From Ciona intestinalis (taxonomy: Eukaryota; Chordata; Ascidiacea; Phlebobranchia; Cionidae), in assembly GCF_000224145.3 (NCBI RefSeq), contig NC_020175.2, positions 1,227,948 to 1,291,947 of the forward strand: 64,000 nucleotides of DNA, in the 5' to 3' direction. Below are positions 34,900-46,400 of this stretch, one piece after another (within the stretch, counting starts at the first letter, position 1; the number at the start of each line of letters is the position of its first letter). The notes under the pieces are model-generated. The model made no database searches. It saw only the letters and a list, made by a program, of their open reading frames with translations, and was not told the origin of the DNA. Both the position numbers and the translations under genes were made by a program.

Positions 34900-37406
34900 T
34901 CAGATGCATAAAATACAGAGTGTCTTTAAAAGTGAATGAATGCAACTTATTATCGTCACATGGCGGGGTAACTATAAGAGTCGTTATATAACGGACGTTC
35001 CGTTCAAAGAACATCTATAAACCAACCTAGACTAATTGTTTAAAACAGGATTAGGATACATGAATATTATGTGCTAAAGGTGTACCATCTTCCCCAACTC
35101 TACTCCAATCTTTCCCTACCTTACTGGGGAAGATGTGACACATTTAGGACATAAAATCCAAATATCCTGATTGTGTTTTAAACAATTAACAGTGATCGGT
35201 GGAAGTCGGGAGGACACAAATTTATAAATTTTTTTAATTTTCTACAAAATAAGACAAGAAAATAAAAGTGAAAAGGTGTTCCATCTTCCCACACCCTACT
35301 ATGTATAAAGTTTACATGACAAAGAAACTAGCACAGGTTGTTAATTTTAGTAGGGTAACTACAGGTTGCAGAATAATAATAATATAAAAATAAATATTGC
35401 TGTCTTTTTTCAGTTTGTAGTTTCGTAGGTTTTTATTTCCAAATATGAAAGGTTTGTGTTTTATTCAAAACTGTATACCTTAGTAGGGGTTATCCAAATA
35501 TGGTAGGGTCTATACTAACAAAATATGTATGAAAACTGGGTTCTAAAATCAGGTACTTAGAGATAGTTGATAAGAAGTGCGAAATACAGAACAGCAACAC
35601 TCAATTTATGGATGAAATAGAAACTTCATTCAAAAGTATTATCTTGGTTTTAAAGCGTACAGTATTATTTCGTGTTATTTAAGTGTATTCCTGTGAATAG
35701 ATTTAATTATTAATTAAAATTAACAATGATTTTAAACCGTCTTATCCTATGTGTTTTTGAATTTGTAAAATTACACCAGTTGTGCGGATCGCTAAATAAC
35801 TCCTCGTGTGTTTTAATATATATTTTAGAAGTGTCAATTAATAAAGGTATAAAAATCTAATGCGTGGTATCACCCTAAATGTGTTATATACTTTGGTTTG
35901 GAAATACTTTGCAGTATGTGCTTAGCTTATAAGAGTCCCGTCTTAACCCATGTTTACGTGCCCTTCGTTTCTATGGGTGAAAGCTAATTAATTGCTAATC
36001 AAGGGCAAACACTCAAAACGTATAACGCAAAGAACAACCGTTAATAATAAAGATCCGCTGCGGGGGGAACTACGTGTATTAATACACAAGACATGATTTG
36101 TTGGTAATCGGTGTTTTTAATTTCGTTTTCCAATAATAGACTTAATACAATAACCGTAAGTTCGATTACTCTATATGAAACCCAGCATTTCCACGCGACT
36201 TCAATATATGAAGTCTTTAATAGTAACAACAGTAGCGACAGAGCGTCCAGTATTGATCTCAGTCTGACGGAACTGACCAGCGAGAAGACCCCACGGGAAC
36301 AACTCGTCTTTTCTCATCGCTGCCTCGTTATTACATCTCTATCGTGCTTCCAATAATGTTAAGGATTCGTGAGTTTAGTAACGCAGGCTTGGTTAAATAG
36401 ACTTGCAGATTTGTAAAAGGGAAGGCATAGTTATTCTCTTAGGATAGAAACTAATAAATATAAACTATTGCTATAAAGTAGCCTCACAGTTTACAACCAG
36501 CAATCACAGCCTGAATAGTTTGCCTAAAGAAAAGGAATATATATATTTGCGTCATACCTTAGATGTGATAAATCATGTAGGGCTTACTATAGATATTAAA
36601 ACAAAGTAATGAGCTAGCTTAAGCATTATCCCAACACCCATGGCGTGCCTTGTCGTTTAAACTTCTAAAATTGCTGTCGTTTAATATAGTAGATTGGGAT
36701 AAAAGGCTTAACTATTAGTTAGAGTTAGAAAATGTGGTATAGTGGGGCGGGGGAAGATGGGACACCTTCAGCACAAAATATATAAATATCCTGGTCGTGT
36801 TTTAAACAATTTACAACGGTCTATGAAAGTCGCACGGAAAAGGTCTTATAATTCTTTGAATGTTTTTTGTTTACTACCAAAATGTACGAGAAAATAGAAT
36901 GAAAAGGTGTCCCATCTTCCCCCAACCTACTATATATTATGTGCTACGGCATCCGTCTTATGCCATCAGTACTGTATAGAAAGACATTCTTTTGCTTTAT
37001 TTCCAGAGAAAGACAAGGCCAAAGTGGTTAGGAAATGTTCGGAACGGGTCACAAGTACAAAATTTATTGTCTTAATTTAACATCGCTGCGACAACACCAG
37101 AATAAGAACATACGTATAGTGCTAGCGCGGTGGGAACGGTGAGAATGATAAATACACGGGTGAGTTGGAGATGCTGTCGAAAAAATAATAAACTAATAAA
37201 TAGTTGTCCACTAAGTTAGATACGTGGTTTAAGTCGTAGCAGGCACAAGGTGTATGAAACAGGACACCTGTGGTATAACGACTGTCGTTGCCCTGCCACT
37301 GGAAAATAAACAGGTTACAGGACAATTTCAACAATCTATAAGGGATCTGTAAGTTGATATGTTTTTGGTATGTAATAAAACATAACAACTTTTTTTTTAT
37401 TCACAG
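34900..37406. other. Intergenic and 5' region of the TARP gene; repeats only
   Basis: Copies of the GGGGGAAGATGGGACA element lie at about 35080-35307, 35308-35890 (body of the long variant) and 36741-36931. A SINE tail lies near 37235-37325. The first coding exon of the TARP-like gene should be somewhere here or further left, but no ATG exon with the right phase stands out. Confidence 0.5.
36741..36931. repeat. Best-preserved short GGGGGAAGATGGGACA element (MITE-like)
   Basis: The ends are long inverted repeats: AGTGGGGCGGGGGAAGATGG on the left, and on the right CCATCTTCCCCCAACCTACT, its near-perfect reverse complement. It is about 190 bp, flanked by TAT/ATA, and has no coding capacity. The combination suggests a TA-targeting non-autonomous DNA transposon. 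Confidence 0.75.
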
Positions 37407-40400
37407 AAATATGTCATCGGTTTCGGTTCAGTCGTCACTTTTCTATTCCTAACTATTTCTTTGTTCTCGGATCACTGGTTAAACCAAAGGGCAGCATGGA
37501 CGGTTAGCATACACGCAGCTGGCCTAATGTTTCGGAGCTCGCCCGAAGTTGTCAAGAAGTCCGAAGTTGTCAAGAAGGAAATGTATTCTTATTCGGGACT
37601 TTGGAGAATATGCTGCGGGGAGGGTGAGTTAAGCTGCTTAACTGCTTAAATCGCTCGCACCCAAGATGGGATTACTTTCGAAAAGTCCCAGTATCATATA
37701 ATATATATTTACAACGTTACATGCGCTTACAAAACGTAAGTGGTTACTCGTAATCGGGCACAAGTAGTGTAAAACAGAGTGAACGCGAGAATCAATAAGT
37801 AACACTCATTCAACTTGGACGAACAAAACTTATTTAATCTTCTTTACAGACAAGCTACAAAGGTTTATAACCTTATTTACATTTTTGCTTTACAGCCATG
37901 TGCGCTGGAAGATGCAAAATCCTCGACTCACTGACGTCAGAAGTGGAATCAAGAACAATATCATCTATATACGTCATAAGTAAGTTAAAATACTCAAACA
38001 GATTTGTTGCAATGCGATGTACACCATTTATCCTCGGGTGGGAAGCAACAACAGTCTTTGTGTCGTTTCCTACATCTCGTGCCGTTTAAAAAAGCACAAA
38101 ATACTTTGAAAAAAGTAGTGTGCATCGCATTGCAACATGTACTTCAATCGTTTATTAGTGACTAATCGTTTATCAGAAAATATCTTGCACAAGGAAACAC
38201 ATGACTTGCCACTTATATCGAATGTGGATTATAGAATGCGTTGTTTCCACAGACATGCTGCGGCGTTCCAACATGTTTCCAATACTCAGTGTGTTTCTCA
38301 CGTTCTTTGCAACTGTGCTGCTTGGCTTTAGTTACATCTGGGCTCCAAAGAAATTGATATTTCCTTTGATAGCTGGGGTTTTCTTCGTTCTTTCAGGTAA
38401 TATGATGCGGTGTAGGTGATGCTTTTACAAGTTAAAGTAATCGTTCCTCGAGCATAGACATTTGTACTCGTATAAGGATTAAGAGGGAGTACGAGATTAG
38501 TAGGCCTAAATTGTATAACTCGCTTTCAAAAAATGCCATTCAAAAATAGCTAGCAAAGATCGTTAAAACAGGATTTTTTTATTTTTTATAATGTGGCTGA
38601 TAATTTGGATAAACCATTAGTTACCACCGGGTTGTTGCCATTCAGTGCCTTGCCCACACGACCACAACGTTGGCAACGACGAGTCTTCAATCCAACACCT
38701 TTTGGTTTAAAGCGGGCGCGCTAATCAACTGTGCTACGGCGCCGCCAGGTAGTTGACGCAAGTATTAACCCACAATATAAAACACTGTGGACATAAAACT
38801 TAATATGGGTGAAGGCAAGGGGCATGGGATTTAAGTCAAAAATCTTCCTTCTTTGTCATGTTATGTTGGGAAATTTGGCGGTTCCATAGTTTAATCATAC
38901 TTGAACCATATGCGAGATTGGCCTCCAGAGACGACTGGGTGACGACAAAATAATATTGCGTAACGCATTGGTGATATGAGGTTATTGATTAAATAAGATT
39001 GGTCAGGGAAGCTGGGTGTAGGATCCCGGGGGACCTTACTTTGTTGTAGTACACCTTTTCAACTCGATAATGCACACATTCATTACTTTTCCCCTTTATG
39101 TATTGACGGAGTGAATTGTTTTATATGTTATGCGTATGAACAGTGTGTGTGTGCAGTGTGATTATCGAAAGTTAAAGCACTTACACAAATAGAAGCAGAA
39201 AGTAGATAATGGTTACATATGCAAGAAATTAGGGCGTTTACAAATACACAATGCAGTAATAGTTAATAATATACATAAAAATGATAAGCTTACTGGCAGC
39301 TGCCGATCGCGCGTAGCACACAAAAAAGAGGCTATCAAAACCACGTGGCTGGGTCACGTGAGGAAAATACAAGAGTGGATGAGAGGTGGGTCGGTCGTAA
39401 CATACCGGCCCCTAAATAATGACTGGGGAAAAGGCATTATTTATAAAAGAATAAAACGAACGACACAGGCACAAATAAACAGAAAAAGAAGTTTTCAAAA
39501 TCATGATCCCTGGCTGTGAGCATCAGCCAGTCATGCCTCCTCCAAAAGGCATANNNNNNNNNNNNNNNNNNNNNNNNNNNNNNNNNNNNNNNNNNNNNNN
39601 NNNACCTTTTGGTTTAAAGCGGGCGCGCTAATCAACTGTGCTACGGCGCCGCCAGGTAGTTGACGCAAGTATTAACCCACAATATAAAACACTGTGGACA
39701 TAAAACTTAATATGGGTGAAGGCAAGGGGCATGGGATTTAAGTCAAAAATCTTCCTTCTTTGTCATGTTATGTTGAGAAATTTGGCGGTTCCATAGTTTA
39801 ATCATACTTGAACCATATGCGAGATTGGCCTCCAGAGACGACTGGGTGACGACAAAATAATATTGCGTAACGCATTGGTGATATGAGGTTATTGATTAAA
39901 TAAGATTGGTCAGGGAAGCTGGGATTTCAAGCAAATATGAGACAGGTTGAAACGAATTCATCTGGAACTGAATACGGTTAAAGTATGTCACGATATCTAA
40001 GTGTGTCGAGCTGCAATAATCTTGAAATATTAAATATAATAACAATTGCTTATTTGTTTTCAACGTGTTTTCGTGCAAATAATACAAAGAACTGGTATAT
40101 GCGTCTAACGGCGTCTACAACAATCGCTTCGTTACGCTTCGGTTTAAGGTTCCATGGTTATAGGGTAAGGTTTGGTGTCTTTTAGATAACTTTGTGGATG
40201 TTTTTTTTCTGTGTCGCCTTTTAGACCCGTGGTTCCCAACACGTGGGGCGCGACCCAAAGTTGGGTCGCCTGATAATTTTTTTGGGTCGTTTGGTTTTGT
40301 CAGTTTGTCATAGTTGCGTTTAAATTAAATGTAACTTGCCTATTAAACATTGCAACAGGCGGTGGTGAACAACCTAAAAATGTTACAGAAGTAGAACTGA

Positions 40401-43400
40401 TTCATATTTACGATGTTTTCCTCAACCAAGCAGCATGTTTATTACGTAATAGGAGGGATTCACACGTGGATTCATTGCATCATAATAGCGATTGTTTGAC
40501 CTGGCAATTAATTACGACATAATAGCAATTCACACGTTGATTGTTTGCGTCATAATAGCGATTGTCCCCTTGATTATTTAGCCTGCAGGTGCTTGAAAAT
40601 AGTTTGGATATTTGCTTTTTAAGTAAAGTATACAAATGTTTGCAAAAAATGCTTTGTAAGCGCGTAAAGCAACGCCAAAACTCACCGATAGCCAGCGAGC
40701 ACAGCTATAGCTCATTAGTGATTTGATAAACATATTATTTTCTGAAAAAGTTAATGCTTTTGCAGTGCTGCTTGTTAGGAGTTAGGGGTTAAGAGTTAGG
40801 GCNNNNNNNNNNNNNNNNNNNNNNNNNNNNNNNNNNNNNNNNNNNNNNNNNNACGAGTCTTCAATCCAACACCTTTTGGTTTAAAGCGGGCGCGCTAATC
40901 AACTGTGCTACGGCGCCGCCAGGTAGTTGACGCAAGTATTAACCCACAATATAAAACACTGTGGACATAAAACTTAATATGGGTGAAGGCAAGGGGCATG
41001 GGATTTAAGTCAAAAATCTTCCTTCTTTGTCATGTTATGTTGAGAAATTTGGCGGTTCCATAGTTTAATCATACTTGAACCATATGCGAGATTGGCCTCC
41101 AGAGACGACTGGGTGACGACAAAATAATATTGCGTAACGCATTGGTGATATGAGGTTATTGATTAAATAAGATTGGTCAGGGAAGCTGGGATTTCAAGCA
41201 AATATGAGACAGGTTGAAACGAATTCATCTGGAACTGAATACGGTTAAAGTATGTCACGATATCTAAGTGTGTCGAGCTGCAATAATCTTGAAATATTAA
41301 ATATAATAACAATTGCTTATTTGTTTTCAACGTGTTTTCGTGCAAATAATACAAAGAACTGGTATATGCGTCTAACGGCGTCTACAACAATCGCTTCGTT
41401 ACGCTTCGGTTTAAGGTTCCATGGTTATAGGGTAAGGTTTGGTGTCTTTTAGATAACTTTGTGGATGTTTTTTTTCTGTGTCGCCTTTTAGACCCGTGGT
41501 TCCCAACACGTGGGGCGCGACCCAAAGTTGGGTCGCCTGATAATTTTTTTGGGTCGTTTGGTTTTGTCAGTTTGTCATAGTTGCGTTTAAATTAAATGTA
41601 ACTTGCCTATTAAACATTGCAACAGGCNNNNNNNNNNNNNNNNNNNNNNNNNNNNNNNNNNNNNNNNNNNNNNNNNNNNNNNNNNNNNNNNNNNNNNNNN
41701 NNNNNNNNNNNNNNNNNNNNNNNNNNNNNNNNNNNNNNNNNNNNNNNNNNNNNNNNNNNNNNNNNNNNNNNNNNNNNNNNNNNNNNNNNNNNNNNNNNNN
41801 NNNNNNNNNNNNNNNNNNNNNNNNNNNNNNNNNNNNNNNNNNNNNNNNNNNNNNNNNNNNNNNNNNNNNNNNNNNNNNNNNNNNNNNNNNNNNNNNNNNN
41901 NNNNNNNNNNNNNNNNNNNNNNNNNNNNNNNNNNNNNNNNNNNNNNNNNNNNNNNNNNNNNNNNNNNNNNNNNNNNNNNNNNNNNNNNNNNNNNNNNNNN
42001 NNNNNNNNNNNNNNNNNNNNNNNNNNNNNNNNNNNNNNNNNNNNNNNNNNNNNNNNNNNNNNNNNNNNNNNNNNNNNNNNNNNNNNNNNNNNNNNNNNNN
42101 NNNNNNNNNNNNNNNNNNNNNNNNNNNCACAAGAGGAAGGCGAAGATAGTGACGATGAAGAAGGAGACAACGAGGATGAGAAAGGAAGACGAGGATCAAG
42201 TACGAGTAGAAGAAGTTACACGGTTCCTCCTAGTTTAAGGAGAAGGTTGGAGTAAACTTTGCGCATTTTAAAATACCCGATTAGAGTAAACTTAGCGCAT
42301 TTTAAAAGGCGGGCATGGGGTTTATGAAACAGAAAGGTTATGTTATAACGACCGACCTTGTCCACCACGCGTTAAATAAGTTAAATTCAGTTCAATTCAT
42401 TCCATTCCTAATAAAACCGTATTTTGTACCACCAGCTACCGAAGGACGTCAGTAAAACGAATGGACGAAACCAACATAACAGTTGATACGAAACTTATCA
42501 ACCAACTACAAAGGTTGCATCGAAAGTTGATCAAAGATTTTCCGGAAGACGAGGAAACAAGTCAACAAAATAACTCTCCGGAAAAGACGGCAGAAGCGAG
42601 GTACAACAAAATAACAAGTTGAATAAATGAATAACTTACTTATCCTTGATTGGCGGGGCAACGACAGTCGTTATAATACGGGCGGTCTGTTCCATACACC
42701 TCGGGGCCACTTACGAGTTACCATGCTGTATGTGACTTTGTGGGTAATTATTTTTATACCAGGTTGCGAATACATGTTTGTAGATCATGGTATAGTTGTT
42801 CGTTTCTAATGGAAAAGGCCTCCGTTACATCTGTGAAACTAACAGCGATACATGGTAGGGTAGGGGAGATGAGACATTCTATTCTTTTTTCTGTCCCATT
42901 TGGTAGTAAACAAAGAACATTTCATAAATTATAAAACCGCCCCTTACGACTCTTATAAACCTTTGTTAATCGTTTAAAGAACAATCAGGTTATTTGGATA
43001 TGTACAAACTAAAGCTGTCCCCTCTTCTCCCACCCTACTCTACTTCATGTTAATAATTCAGACCAAGAAGCGCAGAAGATACGCCAGGTCTGCCATATTC
43101 TGACAGCGGTTACCATGACATGTCATCTAATGATGCAAGGTTGGAAGGACCGAGCGTTCCAACTTCTTACATGGATCGCCTTGCTTCCGTGCAGATCCCA
43201 ACAAGAAGTGGTAGTTTGGACCAATTAACGGGTGTTTCTATGGCAGCAAAACCTAACCAATCGAGGCGCGCAGAGAGGTACTCTGATCACGTGATAAGCT
43301 ACAAAACGCGCAAAAAGTTGGCGAAACAGGAAAATAATTGGTCTGTGGAAAACACTGACTCGGGTTCGAAAGACGAGTTATATTCAACCGAGAATTTTCT

Positions 43401-46400
43401 GCACCAACTTCCCCCGCCGGCAGATTTCACGACAACAGACGACGGTGGAATATTGGATGAGAATGCTTACGGAAAGTTCCTGAAAAGTGAAAGCTGTGAT
43501 GACTTCTTGTTCGAGCAAAGGAACAAACGCGAGCAGGAAACTCGTGCTGAAGATGGCAGGGCGAACTTTACAATTCGAGATGGTGGAATAAACGCAAAGC
43601 ATAAATTATGGGCAAAGAAGAACGGACCGATGAAGAACGGTGAATATAAGCATTTCTAACCCGTTTTTAACGTGTGTATTTCAATGCTGTATAACTATTT
43701 TATACAAGCCGCGTATATACAAGCCACTATAACCGAAGCTTTGCCGTAAAAAAACTAAATCAACTTTAAAATTTTAACACAGATTTTATGCGAACTTTTT
43801 CCAGTTTATGTTTNNNNNNNNNNNNNNNNNNNNNNNNNNNNNNNNNNNNNNNNNNNNNNNNNNTTTTTCTACATCTAATGATACTGATTCCTTTCTGCGA
43901 ACCATTCTGATAGATCTGTCTGCTGTGACATATTGGCAGCTTAGCTTACTGCTGTAGTAGATGATTGTTCAAGTGGTGCTGAAAGGTGCTTGTTCAGAAA
44001 TGCTGTTGCAATGCTAATGCACGATAGTGCTATTTTCGATAATTATGTAGGATCCCGGGGGACCTTACTTTGTTGTAGTACACCTTTTCAACTCGATAAT
44101 GCACACATTCATTACTTTTCCCCTTTATGTATTGACGGAGTGAATTGTTTTATATGTTATGCGTATGAACAGTGTGTGTGTGCAGTGTGATTATCGAAAG
44201 TTAAAGCACTTACACAAATAGAAGCAGAAAGTAGATAATGGTTACATATGCAAGAAATTAGGGCGTTTACAAATACACAATGCAGTAATAGTTAATAATA
44301 TACATAAAAATGATAAGCTTACTGGCAGCTGCCGATCGCGCGTAGCACACAAAAAAGAGGCTATCAAAACCACGTGGCTGGGTCACGTGAGGAAAATACA
44401 AGAGTGGATGAGAGGTGGGTCGGTCGTAACACTGGGATTTCAAGCAAATATGAGACAGGTTGAAACGAATTCATCTGGAACTGAATACGGTTAAAGTATG
44501 TCACGATATCTAAGTGTGTCGAGCTGCAATAATCTTGAAATATTAAATATTATAACATTGGCTTATTTGTTTTCAACGTGTTTACGTGCAAATAATACAA
44601 AGAACTGATATATGCGTCTAACGGCGTCTACAACAATCGCTTTGTTACGCTTCGGTTTGAGGTTCCATGGTTATAGGGTAAGGTTTGGTGTCTTTTAGAT
44701 AACTTTGTGGATGTTTTTTTTCTGTGTCGCTTTTTAGACAACCCATTAGTGGCCACTGGGTTGAAGCAATGGCTGCGTACCAATCCGTATTATACAATTA
44801 GTCAAACAGTAACTAACTACTGATTATTATATTTCCACAGGACTTAGCAACGTTCTTGGCATCATCATATATATTTCAAGCAGCGACAAACTGAGTAAAG
44901 AAAAGACGCCCGATACTTATTATGGTTGGTCGTTTTACTTCGCTGGATTCGCCTTTCTACTAGCAGAGATATTGGGTGTGATGGTTATTCAAGATATAGT
45001 TAAAATGGTGAGTTATCAGTTGTGGTAGCACTGTAAGAATAAACAGGTTATTGTAAACAACATGTCATATAGTAGGATGGGGGAAGACGGGAGTCGCATA
45101 ACCAGCATTGTACCATCGCGTAAAATGTTTTAGTATTCATAGCTCAGCAGGCTACTTTATATAGTATACATCAACCGTCACATACAAGCCGCAACTTTTC
45201 CTTAGATTTCAAACAACGAGCAAGAGGAAGGCGAAGATAATGACGATGAAGAAGGAGACAACGAGGATGAGAAAGGAAGACGAGGATCAAGTACGAGTAG
45301 AAGAAGTTACACGGATCCTTCTAGTTTAAGGAGAAGGTTGGAGTAAACTTTGCGCATTTTAAAATACCCGATTAGAGTAAACTTAGCGCATTTTAAAAGG
45401 CGGGCATGGGGTTTATGAAACAGAAAGGTTATGTTATAACGACCGACCTTGTCCACCACGCGTTAAATAAGTTAAATTCAGTTCAATACATTCCATTCCT
45501 AATAAAACCGTATTTTGTACCACCAGCTACCGAAGGGCGTCAGTAAAACGAATGGACGAAACCAACATAACAGTTGATACGAAACTTATCAACCAACTAC
45601 AAAGGTTGCATCGAAAGTTGATCAAAGATTTTCCGGAAGACGAGGAAACAAGTCAACAAAATAACTCTCCGGAAAAGACGGCAGAAGCGAGGTACAACAA
45701 AATAACAAGTTGAATAAATGAATAACTTTAACTTATCCTTGATTGGCGGGGAACCGACAGTCGTTATAATACGGGCGGTCTGTTCCATACACCTCGGGGC
45801 CACTTACGACTCTTATAAACCTTTGTTAATCGTTTAAAGAACAAACAGGTTATTTGGATATGTACAAACTAAAGCTGTCCCCTCTTCTCCCACCCTACTC
45901 TACTTCATGTTAATAATTCAGACCAAGAAGCGCAGAAGATACGCCAGGTCTGCCATATTCTGACAGCGGTTACCATGACATGTCATCTAATGATGCAAGG
46001 TTGGAAGGACCGAGCGTTCCAACTTCTTACATGGATCGCCTTGCTTCCGTGCAGATCCCAACAAGAAGTGGTAGTTTGGACCAATTAACGGGTGTTTCTA
46101 TGGCAGCAAAACCTAACCAATCGAGGCGCGCAGAGAGGTACTCTGATCACGTGATAAGCTACAAAACGCGCAAAAAGTTGGCGAAACAGGAAAATAATTG
46201 GTCTGTGGAAAACACTGACTCGGGTTCGAAAGACGAGTTATATTCAACCGAGAATTTTCTGCACCAACTTCCCCCGCCAGCAGATTTCACGACAACAGAC
46301 GACGGTGGAATATTGGATGAGAATGCTTACGGAAAGTTCCTGAAAAGTGAAAGCTGTGATGACTTCTTGTTCGAGCAAAGGAACAAACGCGAGCAGGAAA

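Larger units (their letters stand above)
39012..44436. mobile_element. LTR retrotransposon insertion in TARP intron, interrupted by gaps and misplaced contigs
   Basis: Two 386-bp direct repeats, 39017-39402 and 44046-44431, start TGTAGGATCC and end GTCGTAACA. They look identical in my reading. CTGGG flanks them at 39012-39016 and 44432-44436, and the empty site (39919-39923 and 41186-41190) has CTGGG once. Internal sequence is visible only at 39403-39553 and 43864-44045; the remainder is not in the window, so family and intactness cannot be judged. I found no clear primer-binding site or polypurine tract, so it could be non-autonomous. Identical LTRs and an empty allele point to a recent insertion. 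The material from 39604 to 43813 is not part of the element. Confidence 0.85.

Noticed and set aside
40770-40802. Telomere-like run (GTTAGGAGTTAGGGGTTAAG and more) beside a gap
   Set aside because: It is only about four degenerate units at a contig edge inside a transposon fragment; not evidence of a telomere.
41567-42255. Several overlapping open frames of 180-212 codons on both strands
   Set aside because: They exist only because the 500-N gap reads as unknown residues; just their outer few codons are real sequence.
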